The translations under genes were made by a program, and so were the position numbers. The notes beneath the pieces were generated by a model. That model did not search any database. It was not told the DNA's origin and saw nothing but the letters and a program-made list of their open reading frames with translations. 64,000 nt of DNA from Bathymodiolus brooksi (Eukaryota > Mollusca > Bivalvia > Mytilida > Modiolidae). Numbering within the stretch: the first letter of the stretch is position 1; each line of letters starts with the position of its first letter. Positions 57,501 through 64,000 of the stretch are shown in pieces. The stretch spans positions 24,785,804-24,849,803 of the forward strand of contig OY804579.1 of NCBI GenBank assembly GCA_963680875.1, read 5' to 3'.

Positions 57501-59925
57501 TACAACCTGCCAAGATATTTCTCTAACTCAACCACTAGGCATGGTGGCAACCATAAAACTTGCCAAGCTATTTCTCTAGCTTAACCACTAGGCATGGAGG
57601 CAACCATAAAACCTGCCAAGCTATTTCTCTAACTTAACCACGAGGCATGGAGGCAACCATAAAACTTGCCAAGCGATTTCTCTAACTTAACCACGAGGCA
57701 TGGTGGCAACCATAAAACTTGCCAAGCGATTTCTCTAACTTAACCACGAGGCATGGTGGCAACCATAAAACTTGCCAAGCTATTTCTCTAACTTAACCAC
57801 GAGGCATGGAGGCAACCATAAAACTTGCCAAGCGATTTCTCTAACTTAACCACTAGGCATGGTGGCAACCATAAAACTTGCCAAGCGATTTCTCTAACTT
57901 AACCACGAGGCATGGTGGCAACCATAAAACTTGCCAAGCGATTTCTCTAACTTAACCACGAGGCATGGTGGCAACCATAAAACTTGCCAAGCGATTTCTC
58001 TAACTCAACCACTAGGCATGGTGGCAACCATAAAACTTGCCAAGCTATTTCTCTAACTTAACCACTAGGCATGGTGGCAACCATAAAACTTGCCAAGCTA
58101 TTTCTCTAACTCAACCACGAGGCATGGAGGCAACCATAAAACTTGCCAAGCTATTTCTCTAACTTAACCACGAGGCATGGTGGCAACCATAAAACTTGCC
58201 AAGCTATTTCTCTAACTCAACCACGAGGCATGGTGGCAACCTAAAACTTGCCAAGCTATTTCTCTAACTTAACCACTAGGCATGGGGGCAACCATAAAAC
58301 CTGCCAAGCGCTTTCTCTAACTTAACCACTAGGCATGGAGGCAACCATAAAACTTGCCAAGCTATTTCTCTAACTCAACCACTAGGCATGGTGGCAACCA
58401 TAAAACTTGCCAAGCTATTTCTCTAACTTAACCACTAGGCATGGAGGCAACCATAAAACTTGCCAAGCTATTTCTCTAACTCAACCACTAGGCATGGTGG
58501 CAATCATAAAACTTGCCAAGCTATTTCTCTAACTCAACCACTAGGCATGGTGGCAACCATAAAACTTGCCAAGCTATTTCTCTAACTCAACCACGAGGCA
58601 TGGAGGCAACCATAAAACCTGCCAAGCTATTTCTCTAACTTAACCACTAGGCATGGTGGCAACCATAAAACTTGCCAAGCTATTTCTCTAACTTAACCAC
58701 GAGGCATGGTGGCAACCATAAAACTTGCCAAGCTATTTCTCTAACTTAACCACTAGGCATGGTGGCAACCATAAAACTTGCCAAGCTATTTCTCTAACTT
58801 AACCACTAGGCATGGAGGCAACCATACAACCTGCCAAGATATTTCTCTAACTTAACCACGAGGCATGGTGGCAACCATAAAACTTGCCAAGCTATTTCTC
58901 TAACTTAACCACTAGGCATGGTGGCAACCATAAAACTTGCCAAGCTATTTCTCTAACTTAACCACGAGGCATGGTGGCAACCATAAAACTTGCCAAGCTA
59001 TTTCTCTAACTTAACCACTAGGCATGGTGGCAACCATAAAACTTGCCAAGCTATTTCTCTAACTTAACCACGAGGCATGGGGGCAACCATAAAACTTGCC
59101 AAGCTATTTCTCTAACTTAACCACGAGGCATGGAGGCAACCATAAAACCTGCCAAGCTATTTCTCTAACTTAACCACGAGGCATGGGGGCAACCATAAAA
59201 CCTGCCAAGCTATTTCTCTAACTTAACCACTAGGCATGGAGGCAACCATACAACCTGCCAAGATATTTCTCTAACTTAACCACGAGGCATGGTGGCAACC
59301 ATAAAACTTGCCAAGCTATTTCTCTAACTTAACCACTAGGCATGGTGGCAACCATAAAACTTGCCAAGCTATTTCTCTAACTTAACCACTAGGCATGGAG
59401 GCAACCATAAAACTTGCCAAGCTATTTCTCTAACTCAACCACTAGGCATGGAGGCAACCATAAAACTTGCCAAGCTATTTCTCTAACTTAACCACTAGGC
59501 ATGGTGGCAACCATAAAACTTGCCAAGCTATTTCTCTAACTTAACCACTAGGCATGGTGGCAACCATAAAACTTGCCAAGCTATTTCTCTAACTTAACCA
59601 CGAGGCATGGTGGCAACCATAAAACTTGCCAAGCTATTTCTCTAACTCAACCACGAGGCATGGTGGCAACCATAAAACTTACCAAGCTATTTCTCTAACT
59701 TAACCACTAGGCATGGTGGCAACCATAAAACTTGCCAAGCTATTTCTCTAACTTAACCACGAGGCATGGAGGCAACCATAAAACCTGCCAAGCTATTTCT
59801 CTAACTTAACCACTAGGCATGGTGGCAACCATAAAACTTGCCAAGCTATTTCTCTAACTTAACCACGAGGCATGGAGGCAACCATAAAACCTGCCAAGCT
59901 ATTTCTCTAGCTTAACCACTAGGCA
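54568..59925 (+). repeat. 53-bp satellite-like array, 101 units
   Basis: The unit starts AGGCATGGTGGCAACCATAA. From 54568 to 59920 the step is 53 bp in all but one unit (a 1-base loss near 58243). Recurrent alternatives at a few sites (GAGG/GTGG/GGGG, CTT/CCT, CTA/CGA, CTTA/CTCA) occur in mixed combinations along the array. This suggests unequal exchange or gene conversion. The unit corresponds to the DR1 end ATGGTGGCGACCGTAAAATT. The array lies in intron 1 of the host gene. Confidence 0.97.
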
Positions 59926-60680
59926 CCCTTTATACAAAAGCTTCCCAATCGGCAGCAACCTTACCCCATGGAACTCCATATATGAACCACAACCTCTGTG
60001 GTATGTATCAACAGAGAGATGCATGCTCGATTCGCATGTGCTCTGCATTGCTGCTACATATAAATGCAAAGCTCATAATGTCAAAATTTAAATAATCTCT
60101 TCTGTCTTTCTTTCGTTTTTTACCAGTTCACTCTATCAATTACTAGGTATGGGTCAAGGTATGAAGTAGACCTAGCTGTGTCTGTGTCACAGCAATTCTG
60201 ATTCCCAGTGTTGACAGCTGATAGAATATAAGTCAATTATTTAGAAGAATTGTTTCGTAGAGCATTTGGCAGAACAAGCAATATATTGTTGTTTGTACAT
60301 TGACACCTATGCAAATTAGTCATCTGGTAGAGTGAAAGAAGATCCTGTTCTTCATGTTAAGTTAAAATTCCAAAAATAACACAAAATGATTTCATTGATT
60401 TTACCTCTCGAATAGCGTTGTCGTTGTATACGCATGGTTGCCAAGTAAATTGTCAATCCCTTATTCACTTATCAAGCAGTTTATGCAATGTGATTTAAGT
60501 GCATAAGCACCCATTCTTTTCAAAAAAGATCTTTTAAAGAAAGAATGTGGATAGGTGTGGTAGATTGTGTAAATATTGTACACATTGACCTTGTTGAAGA
60601 AGAAAAACGTGTAAATCATTGTCCTCTCGGAGAGAAAACAATTCATGGTTGAAAACAAGACTACAAAATATTAAAAGTAC
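59926..60680. other. Intron 1 sequence next to exon 1
   Basis: No repeat of the window is found. A possible cassette exon near 59966-60053 (minus) has good splice sites but the wrong length for the frame; see the rejected list. Confidence 0.4.
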
Positions 60681-60824
60681 CTCATATTTTTCCCTCTTTT
60701 CCATGCTATGTTCATGTGGTAACGTCCATTCTTCTGGCAGTGGACCGTTTTTCTTGATGCTGACCGTGGGAACATTTACACTACTAGAAGCATCAGACGA
60801 CTCGTTAAATCTAGCATTTGCCAT
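60681..60824 (-). CDS. Hypothetical protein, exon 1 of 3 (N-terminus) of a 123-residue protein
   Basis: ATG at 60822-60824. The exon reads MANARFNESSDASSSVNVPT, then VSIKKNGPLPEEWTLPHEHS, and ends MEKREKYE at the donor GAG|GTACTT. Spliced to 47476-47526 and 44687-44863, all in phase 0, it makes 48 + 17 + 58 = 123 residues with one stop. The start is a Ser/Asn-rich, probably disordered stretch. The rest is hydrophilic and helical, with no signal peptide or membrane span, so a cytosolic or nuclear protein is likely. I recognise no family. Introns are about 13.2 and 2.6 kb and carry all the large arrays. The frame stays open past the donor, but that extension is low-quality and unlikely to be coding. 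Further phase-0 exons in intron 1 cannot be excluded. Confidence 0.65.
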
Positions 60825-61548
60825 TATCCCCCTCGGTCGGTTATTCCTTTCGACACTACAAGAAACCAACAGTAGTTGTTTTACATGCTAATCTGTCGTT
60901 AAGATTACCAAGCCTTTCAGACTGATCGGCTTTATTATTAATTCATCAGGGTTAGTTGAACACCTATAATCAATTTCAATATACGCCGTCAGGTAATGTA
61001 ATACAAAGAAGTTCAAGTGGAACAAGCGAACCCCCACTGCCTAGTTACCAAATCGACTAGAACGAAATAGATATCAATGACGATCTTAGGACCAATTTAC
61101 TATTAAAAATTAAATAAAAGTTTAAAACGATTGACTGCCTCAATTGGTCTGTATAAACAGTTGACAAATTGGTCTGGTGTTACTTTTAAACATACGTCAC
61201 ATCGCCAATATATATGTGTATTGAAAATGTATTGTATCAAACATTTAAATCCACAAAATAAATAAAATCATTAATTAAATACATGTATGTTACACGATCT
61301 AGATTTTAAACTTTGATATATAACAAAAATCAATTATGACCTGCACATTATAGATTTGGGTGTATAAGAATAAAAGCATCATTTTACTATTTAGACAAAG
61401 TTTATAAGAATTACAAGAAAGTTATAAATATTTAGCTTAATGGGCCGAAATAAAAATATATACAGTATATGAATATGTAAAGAGCACTCAAGGGTATATG
61501 AAAATGTGCACTTTATGAGTAGGTGCCCTATATATACAGGCTAAAATT
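60825..61548 (-). other. Upstream region of the three-exon gene
   Basis: GTTTCTTGTAG at about 60858-60868 (minus) could be a 5' UTR acceptor. No clear TATA or CpG-rich promoter. The rest is AT-rich and empty. Confidence 0.35.
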
Positions 61549-61587
61549 ATGTGCACTGTCCATCAATGGGGGGAAATTAGACCTCCC

Positions 61588-62370
61588 TTTATAGACCGTG
61601 ATTTAGAGGTGTCCTTTATAGACCGTGATTTAGAGGTGTCCTTTATAGACAGTGATTTAGAGGTGTCCTTTATAGACCGTGATTTAGAGGTGTCCTTTAT
61701 AGACCATGATTTAGAGGTGTCCTTTATAGACCGTGATTTAGAGGTGTCCTTTATAGACCGTGATTTAGAGGTGTCCTTTATAGACCATGATTTAGAGGTG
61801 TCCTTTATAGACCGTGATTTAGAGGTGTCCTTTATAGACCGTGATATAGAGGTGTCCTTTATAGACCGTGATTTAGAGGTGTCCTTTATAGATCATGATT
61901 TAGAGGTGTCCTTTATAGACCGTGATTTAGAGGTGTCCTTTATAGACCATGCTTTAGAGGTGTCCTTTATAGACCGTGATTTAGAGGTGTCCTTTATAGA
62001 CCGTGATTTAGAGGTGTCCTTTATAGACCGTGATTTAGAGGTGTCCTTTATAGACCGTGATTTAGAGGTGTCCTTTATAGACCGTGATTTAGAGGTGTCC
62101 TTTATAGACCGTGATTTAGAGGTGTTCTATATAGACCGTAATTTAGAGGTATCCTTTATAGATCATGATTTAGAGGTGTCCTTTATAGACCGTGATTTAG
62201 AGGTGTCCTTTATAGACCGTGATTTAGAGGTGTCCTTTATAGATCATGATTTAGAGGTGTCCTTTATAGATCATGATTTAGAGGTGTCCTTTATAGACCG
62301 TGATTTAGAGATGTCCTTTATAGACCGTGATTTAGAGGTTTCCTTTATAGACCGTGATTTAGAGGTGTCC
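61588..62370 (+). repeat. 27-bp minisatellite, exactly 29 units, in-frame
   Basis: The unit starts TTTATAGACCGTGATTTAGA. It is 783 bp, exactly 29 x 27. One plus frame is open for 316 codons (61549-62499) and encodes FIDRDLEVS repeats; the other two plus frames have a stop in every unit. Variants include R to H or S, D to A, L to I and F to Y, and look random with respect to codon position. The flanks are not protein-like, so I treat it as a repeat, not a gene. Confidence 0.95.
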
Positions 62371-62930
62371 TTTAAAACATGCTTGACTGTGTTTCATAAA
62401 TGCACATATATACAAAATGATGGTCGGAGATCGTCTTATATCAATGTCTATATCGTTTTTTCTTCAGGTATTGATACAGTTTTTGACTTTTTGTGGTGAC
62501 AGACAACTGCATAATTGCAATCATTTAATTCTCATAATTTAGTCTTGAATTTATTATAGCTGTTAATTCGATAATTAATTCACATTTCAATGTGTTTTAA
62601 TCCGACAATCGCATTTACAAATAAATATAATAAAGAGTGCACTTCGGTTTTGTTATTTTTTCTTATTAATGAACGAGTTATGACCATCATTGAAAATTTC
62701 ACGAATATATATGTTTAATGTTTATCATTTTCAATTGTATTTTCTTTTATTTTCATCTTCTTCCAAAATCTACTTTATTAAAATTGTTGCCATGCTTAAT
62801 ATTTTACAATTATTACAAAACAGGTTAAAATAAAGGCGATCTGCATATCAACAAATCTGTGGTCACTCCGTGAAAAGTGTGGTTCCTGAAACATGAATCC
62901 AGAAAAAAATGTTTTTGTACCTCGCAACGT
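62371..62930. other. Gene-free AT-rich sequence
   Basis: Nothing recognised. Confidence 0.4.
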
Positions 62931-63209
62931 AGGGACGGACCATTTAACTTACCGGGGGGGGGGGGGGGGGGGGGCTATGTTTTTTTTCTAAAAAAAATAT
63001 TCTGATTCCCAATGTTGCTGAAAAAATATTCTGATTTTGGTGGAGGAAAAAAAAATAATCTGATTCAGAGTTTTTGTCATATAACCTATGCTAAATTCGC
63101 GACAAAAAAAAATATTCTAGCTCTCGTGTTGTCAGAAAAAAAAATTCTGAACGAAAAAAAAACATAGCACCCCCCCCCCCCCCCCCTGCAAGTTAAATGG
63201 TCGGTCCCT
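62931..63209. mobile_element. MITE with poly-G/poly-C inverted ends, 279 bp
   Basis: AGGGACGGACCATTTAACTT, then a run of about 21 G and GCTATGTTTTTTTTC, is mirrored by GAAAAAAAAACATAGCA, a poly-C run, CAAGTTAAATGGTCGGTCCCT. The interior has four A-rich AATATTCTGATT-like units. No clear target duplication. Confidence 0.85.
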
Positions 63210-63274
63210 TAGCATTGATACCAATCTAAATTTTGGTAAAAGTTGTAAATTTTAAGCAATGAAGTTATATGGGT

Positions 63275-63475
63275 GGGTAATGGGTTATGGTGTTTAACGT
63301 CACTTTTAACACTATTTCAGTTATATCGTGGCGTCAGTTTTATTGGTGTAGAAACAGGAGTACCCGGAGAAAACCATCGACCTGTCTCTAAAGTCACTGA
63401 CAAACTTTATCATATAATGTTGTATCGAGTACACCTCTCCATGTGCGGGATTCGAACTCACAATATTAGTTATAA
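63275..63475 (-). mobile_element. tRNA-headed SINE, minus strand
   Basis: TGGTGTTTAACGTCACTTTT, TTTCAGTTATATCGTGGCG, GGAGTACCCGGAGAAAACCA, TGACAAACTTTATCATATAA and the reverse B-box GGGATTCGAACTC. The 154-codon frame over it and DR1 is not a gene. Confidence 0.8.
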
Positions 63476-63589
63476 AAGAACATCAAAAAGACAAAACAAA
63501 CCTTCAGGACCTCCTAAGGCAACCCGGTTTTTTTTATTGTTTTTTTTTATTAATACTATTTTCTATGGAATAGCTAGAAAATGGAGATT

Positions 63590-63880
63590 CATAGACCAAG
63601 AAAAGATTGAAGATACCAACGGGATAAGAAGTCGTAAATTGAAGGAGGACAAACAATACAATCGCCAAAACAAAAGAACAAAAAGACAAAAAATGGTCGA
63701 CATAATACCGGATACTACACAGAAAATTAAAGATTGAGCAGCACGAACCCACCTAACAACGAGTGCTCTGGAATGGTAAGTAGTTCCTGTTCCACGAGTG
63801 GCATCCATCGTGTTACTCTTGTCACAAACCCGTTGATAAGTCAGGAATAAGGAAAGGGTGGGATTGTGATTACAACAAAC
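63590..63880 (+). repeat. Dispersed repeat DR1, copy j
   Basis: GAAGATACCAACGGGATAAG, ACAAACAATACAATCGCC, GAGCAGCACGAACCCAC, GGTAAGTAGTTCCTGTTCC, GGCATCCATCGTGTTACTC and GTTGATAAGTCAG. Confidence 0.75.
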
Positions 63881-64000
63881 ATATTTGTAAGGAAAGGGTA
63901 TGTAATAATAGAACCAAGGTCTTACATTTGTTGTCGGTTTAACAGGCTTTATAACCAGTTCTATTGTTTAAGATACATTGCACAATAACTTGTCACTTGA

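Noticed and set aside
59966..60053. Possible extra exon of the host gene on the minus strand (acceptor TTTATATGTAG, donor ATGG|GTAAGG)
   Set aside because: Splice sites are good but the length is 88 nt, which would shift the frame into exon 2. It could be an alternative exon; transcripts are needed.
63273..63737. 154-residue protein
   Set aside because: The frame crosses a reverse SINE and a DR1 copy; no coding evidence.

Overview
The window is animal nuclear DNA: AT-rich, intron-bearing, and packed with retroelement debris, tRNA-headed SINEs, hairpin MITEs and minisatellites. Several repeats look molluscan, above all the SINE tail that ends in GTTTAAC...CAGCTATATCATGG with an (ATTG)n run, and the dispersed repeat called DR1 here. 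My best guess is a bivalve, probably a mussel (Mytilidae). That rests on recall of repeat families, not on a search.

Layout. 0-6.4 kb: a SINE with a long ATTG tail, a Penelope-like 3' end, a DR1 copy, a 61-bp array and a decayed gene of unknown type (5777-6348). 6.47-9.47 kb: a 3,002-bp DNA element with inverted termini AGTAGTATATG.../...CATATACTACT and a 6-bp target duplication CATGTA. These are Polinton/Maverick-type hallmarks, but the cargo is a double PC4-domain reading frame behind four CCAAT boxes, with a dense ETS/CRE/NRF1-like site cluster at the right end. 10-19 kb: LINE pieces, hairpins, a SWIM-zinc-finger gene fragment and a Tc1-like MITE. 19-22 kb: a nearly complete but dead Penelope-like element. 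22-29.3 kb: fold-back repeats, a SINE with target duplication, and a hAT-like non-autonomous element with a LINE fragment inside it, followed by another 5'-truncated LINE. 29.3-32.1 kb: five copies of a tRNA-Leu-like SINE and a Ginger/KRBA2-like deletion derivative with palindrome-rich termini. 32-39 kb: fold-backs, a second Penelope-like copy whose 3' UTR is split by a head-to-tail trimer of a 534-bp unit, and more SINEs. 40.3-43.4 kb: a broken LINE with PHD, endonuclease and RT parts.

The one convincing host gene is on the minus strand from 60824 to 44687. It has three exons (48 + 17 + 58 codons plus stop), phase-0 junctions and GT/AG splice sites. Its introns hold the largest arrays: 30-bp units (about 56), 35-bp units (exactly 72), 53-bp units (101) and a 5'-truncated LINE with an open RT frame. 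The protein is a 123-residue hypothetical.

A theme runs through the window: tandem arrays have grown out of dispersed repeats. DR1 gave rise to the 35-bp, 56-bp and 53-bp arrays from different parts of itself, and SINE copies contain the 30-bp and 29-bp arrays. Long open frames across the arrays are a result of their period and composition, not genes.
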